DNA of 46,105 nt from NCBI GenBank assembly GCA_022824665.1, contig JAJDZL010000159.1, forward strand, positions 1 to 46,105, read 5' to 3'. Every line of letters starts with the position of its first letter. Position 1 is the first letter of the stretch. Shown piece by piece: positions 38,310 to 46,105 of the stretch. The stretch is from Gammaproteobacteria bacterium. GTDB taxonomy: Bacteria > Pseudomonadota > Gammaproteobacteria > Arenicellales > JAJDZL01. The position numbers were made by a program, and so were the translations under genes. The notes beneath the pieces were generated by a model. That model worked only from the letters and a program-made list of their open reading frames with translations. It ran no database searches and was not told the origin of the DNA.

Positions 38310-39494
38310 TTAGGCGCGAACAACGCCGATCGCGGTCGCTTCTCCGCCACCGATGCACAGGGATGCAACGCCTCGCTTAAGGTCGTAGCGTTCCATTGCA
38401 GCAATCAGTGTGACGACTATACGAGTGCCTGATGCACCGACCGGATGGCCCAGCGCGCACGCGCCTCCGTGTACATTCACTCGATCATGCGGCAGTTTCA
38501 GAGCATGCATCGCAGCCATCGCGACAACTGCAAATGCTTCATTAATCTCAAACAAGTCGACGTCGTCAACTGACCAGTCAAGTTGCTTGAGGAGCTTATC
38601 AATCGCACCGATCGGTGCGGTCGGAAACATGCTGGGTTCAGCAGCGTAGCTGGCGTGTCCGACCAGTGTGGCATGAATGGGCTTGTCGCGTCGCTTTGCT
38701 TCGGATTCAGACATCAAAATGACCGTTGCGCCGCCGTCAGAAATCGAACTTGAGTTGGCAGCGGTTACTGTCCCGTTATTTCGAAAAGCCGGTTTCAAAA
38801 ATGGAATTTTTTCTGAATTGGTTGTGCCCGGTTGTTCGTCAGTCAATACATCATAGGTTTCTCGTTTTGTACTGACTGAAACTGGTGATATTTCACGCTC
38901 GAAAGTGCCATTTTGTGTTGCTTTTTGCGCTCTGGTCAGCGATTCAATCGCGAATTCGTCCTGCGCTTCACGACTAAACTGGTACGACTCGGCACAATCT
39001 TCAGCAAACTGGCCCATCAGTGCGCCTTTCTGATAGGCATCTTCCAGCCCATCGGTGAACATGTGATCCACGATCTGGCTGTGTCCCATACGGATTCCAC
39101 TGCGCGCCTTGGGGATGAGATAAGGTGCGTTGCTCATGCTCTCCAGGCCTCCTGTTGCGACCACCTGGTTGGTGCCGGCAACAATGGAGTCAAATCCAAG
39201 CATGACTGTTTTCATGCCGGAGCCGCACATTTTGTTGACCGTCGTACACCCGACAGACATCGGAATTCCTGCGCCGAGTGCAGCCTGCCGAGCTGGCGCC
39301 TGGCCCATTCCGGCGGGCAGTACACATCCCATCAATACCTCATCAACGTCTGCCCCGGTGATGTCAGAGTCCGCAAGTGCCGCGCGCAGCGACGCGGAGC
39401 CGAGCTCGGGCGCTGAAAGTGGGGATAGGCAGCCTTGAAATCCGCCTATTGGTGTGCGGGCAAGCCCTGTAATAACGACTGGGGGTGGTTGCAT
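38310..39494 (-). CDS. Acetyl-CoA C-acetyltransferase (thiolase)
   Basis: NKMCGSGMKTVMLG, NVHGGACALGHPVGASGTR, ASLCIGGGEATA; likely ATG at 39494. Confidence 0.92.
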   Translation of the reverse strand: MQPPPVVITGLARTPIGGFQGCLSPLSAPELGSASLRAALADSDITGADVDEVLMGCVLPAGMGQAPARQAALGAGIPMSVGCTTVNKMCGSGMKTVMLGFDSIVAGTNQVVATGGLESMSNAPYLIPKARSGIRMGHSQIVDHMFTDGLEDAYQKGALMGQFAEDCAESYQFSREAQDEFAIESLTRAQKATQNGTFEREISPVSVSTKRETYDVLTDEQPGTTNSEKIPFLKPAFRNNGTVTAANSSSISDGGATVILMSESEAKRRDKPIHATLVGHASYAAEPSMFPTAPIGAIDKLLKQLDWSVDDVDLFEINEAFAVVAMAAMHALKLPHDRVNVHGGACALGHPVGASGTRIVVTLIAAMERYDLKRGVASLCIGGGEATAIGVVRA

Positions 39495-39528
39495 GGTTTG
39501 AGTTCCTAACTGATTGGGTAATTTGAAG

Positions 39529-40698
39529 TCAGGTTGATTCCTGAAAAATTTCACGCCCGATGAGCATGCGGCGAATTTCGCTGGTTCCAGCACCTATTTC
39601 GTAAAGTTTAGCATCTCTTAACAGGCGCCCGGTCGGCATGTCGTTGATGTAGCCCATGGCACCAAGCGATTGAATGGCCTCTAAAGCGCACTGGGTTGCC
39701 TGCTCAGCGGTAAACAAAATTACGGCCGCAGCATCCTTTCGGGTCGTTTCACCCCGGTCGCACGCTTTTGCGACTGCATAGGCATATGCGCGAGACGCGT
39801 TCAAGTTCGCGTACATGTCTGCGAGTTTTCCCTGGATAAATTGAAATTCACCGATTCGTTTACCGAACTGTTTGCGGTCTCGAACATAGGGAATGACGAC
39901 ATCCAAACAGGCTTGCATGATTCCGATTGGACCGCCAGATAACACCACCCGCTCATAATCCAATCCACTCATCAGCACCTTGACTCCACCGCCGAGTTCA
40001 CCGAGCACATTTTCTGTGGGCACATGGCAGTCGCGAAATATCAACTCGCAGGTGTTGGACCCGCGCATGCCGAGTTTATCCAGTTTTTGTGCGGTTGAAA
40101 ATCCGTCAAACTTACGCTCGATGATAAACGCTGTGATCCCTCGTGTTCCGGCCCTCGGATCCGTCTTGGCATAGACGATCAGCACATCAGCATCAGGGCC
40201 ATTGGTAATCCACATTTTGCTGCCGTTCAGCACAAAATGATCGTCTTCAGCAATAGCCGCCAATTGCATACTTACCACATCGGAACCCGAATTGGGCTCG
40301 GTCATGGCCAGCGCTCCGACGTGCTCACCGCTAATGAGTTTAGGTAGATACTGGCGTTTTTGTTCGTCGCATCCATTTCTGTAAATCTGGTTGACTGCAA
40401 GATTTGAATGAGCGCCATAAGACAAACCCACCGCAGCAGATGCACGACTGATCTCTTCCATGGCCACAACGTGTTCAAGATAACCCATTCCGGTTCCGCC
40501 GTATTGTTCACTGACCGTGATGCCGAGTAGTCCCATTTGCCCGAATTTCTCCCAAAGATGTGCGGGAAACTCGTTGGTTTGATCAATTTCGGCAGCTAAG
40601 GGAGCAATTTCGCGCTCAGAAAACTCGCGGACGCTCGAACGAAGCAGGTCTGCTGTCTGTCCAAGGCAAAAATCAAGCGTTGAGTGCCGGGTGTTCAT
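39529..40698 (-). CDS. liuA: Isovaleryl-CoA dehydrogenase
   Basis: Acyl-CoA dehydrogenase; [49 protein letters not shown]; operon context. Confidence 0.9.
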   Translation of the reverse strand: MNTRHSTLDFCLGQTADLLRSSVREFSEREIAPLAAEIDQTNEFPAHLWEKFGQMGLLGITVSEQYGGTGMGYLEHVVAMEEISRASAAVGLSYGAHSNLAVNQIYRNGCDEQKRQYLPKLISGEHVGALAMTEPNSGSDVVSMQLAAIAEDDHFVLNGSKMWITNGPDADVLIVYAKTDPRAGTRGITAFIIERKFDGFSTAQKLDKLGMRGSNTCELIFRDCHVPTENVLGELGGGVKVLMSGLDYERVVLSGGPIGIMQACLDVVIPYVRDRKQFGKRIGEFQFIQGKLADMYANLNASRAYAYAVAKACDRGETTRKDAAAVILFTAEQATQCALEAIQSLGAMGYINDMPTGRLLRDAKLYEIGAGTSEIRRMLIGREIFQEST

Positions 40699-40986
40699 TT
40701 TTTGAGTTTCTCTTGAATGCAGATTGCAGATAAACAGCAGCTATGCGCCTGCTATATCCGGCTAGTGGATGATTGTCCGTCAAGCGATATTTCTTTCAAT
40801 ACGTAAAACGACTAACTCACAACGATGCGGGCAAAAAACAATTTACTGTTGACCGACTCAGCGTGGTGTTAGTGCTCAAATTATACTGACTCGACAAATT
40901 TTCAAATTGAGTAGCCTGTTGCAGCAGGTGTCTGTCGAAAATCTCTGGCGGCAAAATACGTCTTGCCAATACAACTGCTCGGTGAC

Positions 40987-41028
40987 CAATTCTCCAAGCC
41001 GTGATATTCTTCACGGCTTGGAGAATTG
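40987..41028. repeat. 18-bp perfect inverted repeat, 6-nt loop
   Basis: CAATTCTCCAAGCCGTGA-tattct-TCACGGCTTGGAGAATTG. Confidence 0.95.
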
Positions 41029-41242
41029 ATTCCATTCAAGGTGCGAATGCCTTGAACACAGTATGCTAAAAATAATTCCCTCCAACCAATATTCAATTAA
41101 TTTCACATTTTTTGTTCCCCGACATTCATCATGCCCTGAACCGAGGCAATTGCAGCTGACGCCCGCTGGTCTTAAGTGGCTCAAGGTGCGGCTGTCAACG
41201 CCGGTATTGCGTTTATTCAACTATTGGTTCGTAGGAGACCTG

Positions 41243-42220
41243 ATGGCTGTGCTCAACAAAGACCCCAAGTACAAGGAGTTTTTCTCCTACCGGAAATTCA
41301 CCGAGGACGCCCTTAAGGAAGTCTTCCGCGATCACCCTCAGTTCATCGATCAGCTTGATCTGTCAACATTGCAACAGGCACCAACCGAGCTGATCTCCAA
41401 GGACTTCAAAGTGCGCTATGCCGATACTGTGTGGCTTTGCAAACACAAGCACTCAAAGCAACACGTGTATTTCCCGCTGGAATTTCAGACCAATCCAGAC
41501 CGCCGTATGCCGGTGCGGATACTGGTCTACAGCGCACTGTTAATCGAAACTTTCGCCAAAAAAGCGGGTCGTGGACAAAAGGACCGCCTGCCACCAGTGT
41601 TGGCGACCGTCTTTTATCATGGCAACCGGCGTTGGCGTATACCGCTAAATTTCAAGTGCATGTTTGACAAGCGTATGTTCGACCCTTTAGGAAATGCTGA
41701 GCTTACGGAGCAGCTTGCATCAGTTGGCTATCAGCTCGTAGAGGAACAGACCCGGGTGGTGGATCCGTTGCCCAAGGAGCGTTCGCTGTATCTGGCAATG
41801 CTGGGTATAATTTTCTGCAGCACGCCTTTACAGGCGTGCGATGCCGTACAGGCGGTGGAGAGGTGGCTGTCGGATGAGCCGGAGGATCAGGAACTGAAGC
41901 AGACGTTTGATGATTTATTTAACAGTGTAATGGAAAAAGAGTTTTCGGAGGATGAGACGATGGGCTACATGACAAAGCAGTTTAGGAAATCTATCAGAAG
42001 ATGGAAAGAAAAAGAGAGAAAAGAAGCACGCATGGAAGGACACATGGAAGGACGCATGGAAGGGCTTAAGGATACTTTGCAGAAACAGCTGATGCAAAAG
42101 TTCGGGGACATTCCCGCAGCGGACAAGAAGCGCATTGAAGCGGCGCCATTTGAGCAGGTTGAAATATGGATCAATCGGATTATCGGTGCAGATTCTCTGG
42201 AGGAATTGTTCGGTAATTGA
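41243..42220 (+). CDS. Rpn family recombination-promoting nuclease/putative transposase (YhgA-like)
   Basis: MAVLNKDPKYKEFFSYRKFTEDALKEVF, FPLEFQTNPDRRMPVRILVYSALL, VLATVFYHGNRRWRIP; start internal to ORF 41063..42220. Confidence 0.87.
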   Translation: MAVLNKDPKYKEFFSYRKFTEDALKEVFRDHPQFIDQLDLSTLQQAPTELISKDFKVRYADTVWLCKHKHSKQHVYFPLEFQTNPDRRMPVRILVYSALLIETFAKKAGRGQKDRLPPVLATVFYHGNRRWRIPLNFKCMFDKRMFDPLGNAELTEQLASVGYQLVEEQTRVVDPLPKERSLYLAMLGIIFCSTPLQACDAVQAVERWLSDEPEDQELKQTFDDLFNSVMEKEFSEDETMGYMTKQFRKSIRRWKEKERKEARMEGHMEGRMEGLKDTLQKQLMQKFGDIPAADKKRIEAAPFEQVEIWINRIIGADSLEELFGN

Positions 42221-42285
42221 GGGGGTATCGGGTCAATCGATTCAGCCCAATCGAATTCATTTCTACGACGTTGAATATGCGCCTA

Positions 42286-42356
42286 CGCACCAAAATGGTG
42301 CATGGCACATGACTGTTCGCCGGGCGAACACCTTCAAATGCACCATTTTGGTGCAT
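42286..42356. repeat. Composite triple-hairpin repeat, copy C
   Basis: cgcaccaaaatggtgcat / gttcgccgggcgaac (42315-42329) / atgcaccattttggtgcat (42338-42356). Confidence 0.9.
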
Positions 42357-42789
42357 GAATCTGCCAAATATTGGAATTTACAAGGTCACTCACAGAAATT
42401 CAATTTGCGTACAGCAGCTCAAACCCAATGCCTAAAATTGCCGTTCTCACCGCCGTCTTTCAAAAAACAAATTTCACTTTGACCCGTATACTCAATGTAG
42501 CTGGTACTCGTCATTGCTTGCAGCGAAACAGGAAAAGACTGCTCAACTCAGAGCACAATATTTCAGCTGAATAAGTTTCAATTCTCTACAGCTTGATTCA
42601 CGCAGCCTTACGAGTGTTCAATCGGGCGAAATTGAAAATAACCCGGGCTATCACAGTTTGGGGAAATGCTTACACTGCTCGGCAGGCGCACCTTCTCAGT
42701 ACAATGTGCACATCCGCTACCACCGACAATTCCTTGCATCAGGCGAATCAGGTGGATGCATTTCGTTCATAAAGCAACGGTTACAGTCT

Positions 42790-43335
42790 ATGGCAGGCAG
42801 AGGCAACAGGTACATCCAGTTCAAAAGAGGAATTAGCTTCGGTTTAGCCTTTATCGCTATGATTCCTTTGGCATATCCGGTAACTTATGATCACATAGGT
42901 CCGGATCCGATTCAATCTGAAAGCTGTATTACGATCACGCCTGGACGCGCGGTGATGTGTACAGGAAGCCAGATCAAGCCTGAAGCAAGTGTGCCCCCAA
43001 GCGTTACAATTAATTGCGGCCCGGGTATTCTTATGTTGATTTCACACCGGTCAGTACCCGCAGAGTCTTCGCTAAGGCAAGTGAGATTAATCTCAGAAGA
43101 TGGTGAATTTACCGATCAATGGCTGGCAATATCGGATACACAATCTGCGTATTTAGTGTTTTTCGAGGGGTCGCCAGCGGACGAATATGAGCGGATGATT
43201 CGATTGATCGGCCAGCTCATTTCACCTGAAAGCGGTTTGTTTGGTTATTCGTTTGACGAAGCGGGTATTGAGGGATTGTTTGAACTTGACTATTCTGATC
43301 GAATTATGCTCGAGCAAATTACTGCCAACTGCTAA
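42790..43335 (+). CDS. Hypothetical exported or membrane-anchored protein, no family recognised
   Basis: Internal ATG (MAGRGNRYIQFKRGISFGLAFIAMIPLAYP) in ORF 42658..43335; one hydrophobic segment near the N-terminus. Confidence 0.5.
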   Translation: MAGRGNRYIQFKRGISFGLAFIAMIPLAYPVTYDHIGPDPIQSESCITITPGRAVMCTGSQIKPEASVPPSVTINCGPGILMLISHRSVPAESSLRQVRLISEDGEFTDQWLAISDTQSAYLVFFEGSPADEYERMIRLIGQLISPESGLFGYSFDEAGIEGLFELDYSDRIMLEQITANC

Positions 43336-43388
43336 ATCAGGCAATCAAACTGGATGGCGCGGGCGAAGGCGTCGATCGGTTGGCAAAG

Positions 43389-43850
43389 CTACTTTTTGCT
43401 GGCGGGTATGCATATGGTGGTTTGCTGCACGACAGCGCAAAGGGTGGGCCTGGTGTCGTGCTGACAAAACACATTGATGGACGCAACGCTCAGCGTTTTG
43501 CCTGCCTTGATCACCGCAGCGTGCGCGCTCAGCATATCGCCGTTTGCTGGTGCGAGTAGATTGATCTTGAACTCGACCGTAAGGACGCGACTTTGCGGGG
43601 GCATCAATGAATAAGCGGCATAACCACCCGCTGAGTCGGCTATTGTGCTCGTTGCGCCAGCATGGAAAAATCCGTCCTGTTGCGTAAGCTCGTGATTGAA
43701 TGGCAGCTCGATTACACAATACCCCGGCGCAATCGAGCGCATGCTGGCACCGAGCAGGTGCATAATTCCCTGCTGCTCAAAACTTGCGCGTACGTCGTCT
43801 TCGTAGTGCTCGTTTAAGGGCTCAAACGATTGGTTTTCGAAGTTGTTCAT
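43389..43850 (-). CDS. PaaI-like hotdog-fold thioesterase
   Basis: QDGFFHAGATSTIADSAGGYAAYSLMPPQSRVLTVEFKINLLAPANGD. Confidence 0.85.
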   Translation of the reverse strand: MNNFENQSFEPLNEHYEDDVRASFEQQGIMHLLGASMRSIAPGYCVIELPFNHELTQQDGFFHAGATSTIADSAGGYAAYSLMPPQSRVLTVEFKINLLAPANGDMLSAHAAVIKAGKTLSVASINVFCQHDTRPTLCAVVQQTTICIPASKK

Positions 43851-43933
43851 GGTGGCCTCTTTACCTTGTGTGTCGTGATTGCGTTTTTGGGCAAGTCAAG
43901 GAATTGAATTCGCGGCCGATCTTCAGCCCGCAT

Positions 43934-45049
43934 TCATGGCAGCAATTGAAGTGCGCCTTGCCAAAGACCATTAACGATGTCAGCTGCAGGGCGATTTGCT
44001 GCCAGTTTTCCTGATTGCCCGGCCCATGCCTGCATTCTTGCCAAATCATTCCCGCGTCTCGCCTTGGCAGTCATTGCGCTCGTCAAGGAGCGCTGTACAG
44101 GGTAGGGTGCGCTTGCAGGCGCATCAGATGAATTGGCAGCCATGACATATTCTGTGGCAATAGAACGGCCGAGGCGGCCGGAAAAGGCCCGGGTCAGTTG
44201 TGTATTATCCGGGTCCGACTCGCCGATGGCATCAGACCAGGCCGACGGTAGTGCTGCCTCCGGAGTGCGTAGAAATCCTGTGCCGATCTGCACCGCCGAT
44301 GCACCAAGCATCAAGGCAGCCGCGACGCCGCGGCAATCTGCAATTGCACCGGTTGCTATGACTGGTATTGGTACCGAATCAACAATCGCCGGCAGCAGGG
44401 AGAAGAGCCCCGCGGCAGTTTCCTCAGCCTGCTCAGCCACAAAAGTTCCCCGGTGACCGCCGGCTTCAAACCCTTGTGCTACGATGGCATCTGCACCGGC
44501 CTCGTGTGCAATACGCGCCTCTTCAACCGTGGTAGCGGTAGCCAGCCACAAAATACCGGCCGCTTTCATTCGACTGACATAGTCCTCAGCATATATTCCC
44601 ATAATTGAAGAGATGGCGCGCGGTCTGGCTGCCAGCATCGCTTCGGCCTGAGATTCAAAATCGGGTGGGTCGGCCGGTACGCGCTCGGAATTAGTCTCCA
44701 GGTGCCAGCGTGCGATGAAGTTTTTGATCTCGGTTTCGTGTTTGGCGTTACGGACCGCAGGCGGATCCGGAATCCAGTTATTCATCTGAAACGCGCCATT
44801 GGACTGTGCTTTGAACTCGCTCGCCCATTTGGCGATGGCCGCCGGTTTCATCAGCAAAACCCCGCAAGCACCCAAGCCTCCCTGGTTGGCTACGGCACTT
44901 GACAGCAAAACAGGGCAGGCGCCCGCCATTGGTGCCAGGAGTATCGGCACCCTAATACCGAGTTTTGAACACAAATGATTGGATCTGGACTGCCATGACT
45001 GGTTCTGTGACATCAATGCGCACCTGAGAGCTTGATAAAGGTGGCTCAA
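43934..45049 (-). CDS. Nitronate monooxygenase / NPD family FMN enzyme
   Basis: VPILLAPMAGACPVLLSSAVANQGGLGACG, AHEAGADAIVAQGFEAGGHRGTF, VIATGAIADCRGVAAALMLGASAVQIGTGFL. Confidence 0.9.
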   Translation of the reverse strand: MSHLYQALRCALMSQNQSWQSRSNHLCSKLGIRVPILLAPMAGACPVLLSSAVANQGGLGACGVLLMKPAAIAKWASEFKAQSNGAFQMNNWIPDPPAVRNAKHETEIKNFIARWHLETNSERVPADPPDFESQAEAMLAARPRAISSIMGIYAEDYVSRMKAAGILWLATATTVEEARIAHEAGADAIVAQGFEAGGHRGTFVAEQAEETAAGLFSLLPAIVDSVPIPVIATGAIADCRGVAAALMLGASAVQIGTGFLRTPEAALPSAWSDAIGESDPDNTQLTRAFSGRLGRSIATEYVMAANSSDAPASAPYPVQRSLTSAMTAKARRGNDLARMQAWAGQSGKLAANRPAADIVNGLWQGALQLLP

Positions 45050-45253
45050 TTATCCAATTTTCCAAGTCGGCATGTAAGCCAACTGTGTACGCGAGCGCAA
45101 CCGATTAAGGCAGCTACGCTTGATGGCTGTCGGATTCAATGCTGAAAATTTCGAGCTCTACTCGAGTCTGGTAAAATAATTAGTCGGAATCTTCCGTATT
45201 TCCGTCGGGAATTCCGTAAAGTTTCAAATATTTTTTTAAGGCAGTCAGCAACG

Positions 45254-46105
45254 ATGGCAGTGGCCGCAGAAAAACTTCGTGTTGTTCAACATGAGGCTCC
45301 CAATGAGGCGCCGTTGCGGATTGTTACCGCAACAAGCCTTTTTGATGGGCATGACGCAGCAATCAATGTGATGCGTCGAATTCTGCAAAGCTCCGGTGTG
45401 GAGGTCATTCATCTTGGGCACAATCGATCGGTTCACGAAGTGGTCAACGCGGCGGTGCACGAAGATGCCGATGGCATAGCGCTCAGTTCCTACCAGGGTG
45501 GCCACATTGAATACTTCAAGTACACGCTGGATATGTTGGAGCAACTCGGGCGCAGCGATATTCGAGTGTTTGGCGGCGGTGGTGGTGTCATTGTTCAACA
45601 CGAGATTGATGAGCTGCATCGATACGGGGTGGCGAAGATTTTTTCTCCAGCCGATGGACAGCAGTTTGGCCTGCAGGGCATGATTGATCAAATCATTGAC
45701 ATTTGTCGCAGCAATGCGCTTTCAAGGCGTACGTTTTCAAGCAGCGAGATACGCAAGGACAGCCCGGTTGACCTGGGACTGCTGATCAGTGCAATTGAGT
45801 CAGGTTCCCAAAGTGCCCTCGATTTTGTGCGCAAAGATGTGGGCGCTAAACGCACCGTGCCGGTACTCGGAATTACCGGAACCGGTGGTTCCGGGAAGTC
45901 ATCCCTGACGGATGAGTTGATTCGCAGAATTCGAATTTATGGTTCCAGCGATACCCGCGTCGCTATTTTAGCGGTTGATCCGACTCGTAAAAAGACCGGT
46001 GGTGCGCTGCTCGGTGATCGGATCCGAATGAACGCAGCAGACAGTGAGCAAATATTTCTTCGCTCTATTGCCACCCGGGATGCTGCCGGGGGCATTCCTG
46101 CCTGC
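45254..46105 (+). CDS. icmF: Fused isobutyryl-CoA mutase (B12-binding domain + MeaB-like GTPase), 3' truncated by window edge
   Basis: ATG at 45254; MAVAAEKLRVVQHEAPNEAPLRIVTATSLFDGHDAAINVMRRILQSSGVEVIHLGHNRSVHEVV...; Walker A GITGTGGSGKSS; 284 codons open to window end (absent from the ORF track). Confidence 0.9.
   Translation, partial: MAVAAEKLRVVQHEAPNEAPLRIVTATSLFDGHDAAINVMRRILQSSGVEVIHLGHNRSVHEVVNAAVHEDADGIALSSYQGGHIEYFKYTLDMLEQLGRSDIRVFGGGGGVIVQHEIDELHRYGVAKIFSPADGQQFGLQGMIDQIIDICRSNALSRRTFSSSEIRKDSPVDLGLLISAIESGSQSALDFVRKDVGAKRTVPVLGITGTGGSGKSSLTDELIRRIRIYGSSDTRVAILAVDPTRKKTGGALLGDRIRMNAADSEQIFLRSIATRDAAGGIPAC

Noticed and set aside
30743-40890. Shared 13-mer AAATTATACTGAC near the rpn remnant (~30744) and upstream of the plus-strand rpn (~40878)
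   Set aside because: Opposite orientation relative to rpn, no flanking similarity, and a 13-mer pair is expected by chance in a 46-kb window.
45245-45691. 148-aa minus-strand ORF
   Set aside because: Shadow of the plus-strand icmF coding sequence.
1-46105. CRISPR arrays, rRNA or tRNA genes
   Set aside because: No regularly spaced direct repeats and no rRNA/tRNA-like sequence recognised by eye.

Overview
The window is a proteobacterial-type chromosomal segment with three parts. (1) A minus-strand PFGI-1/ICEHin1056-class integrative conjugative element (ICE) block at ~2.93-27.67 kb. It carries GI-type T4SS genes, a type IVb (R64-like) conjugative pilus cluster pilL-N-O-P-Q-R-S-V plus a prepilin peptidase, an ArdC antirestriction protein, a STY4528-like replication protein, a DUF2857 protein and an ICE ParB. 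It lies between ordinary genes (aminotransferase, PotA-like ATPase and TerC on the left; metZ-like on the right). No integrase, relaxase, TraD coupling protein, TraG/PFL_4711 or ParA is visible, so it looks like a truncated or domesticated element. (2) Two intact Rpn-family (PD-(D/E)XK, 'recombination-promoting') nuclease genes and two C-terminal-domain-only Rpn ORFs. Composite triple-hairpin repeats (TGCACCAWWWTGGTGCA - GTTCGCCSGGCGAAC - TGCACCATTTTGGTGCA) lie just 3' of both intact rpn genes and, in frame, inside the ICE parB. (3) A leucine/isovalerate catabolic (liu) operon, then a PaaI-like thioesterase, a nitronate monooxygenase-like gene and the start of a fused isobutyryl-CoA mutase (icmF) running off the right edge. 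The observations most worth follow-up are the rpn-linked triple-hairpin repeat, the stand-alone Rpn C-terminal ORFs, the in-frame TGA separating pilV from a Cys-rich tip, and a 27-nt palindrome inside the replication gene. All family calls come from reading the translated sequences; no database search was run.
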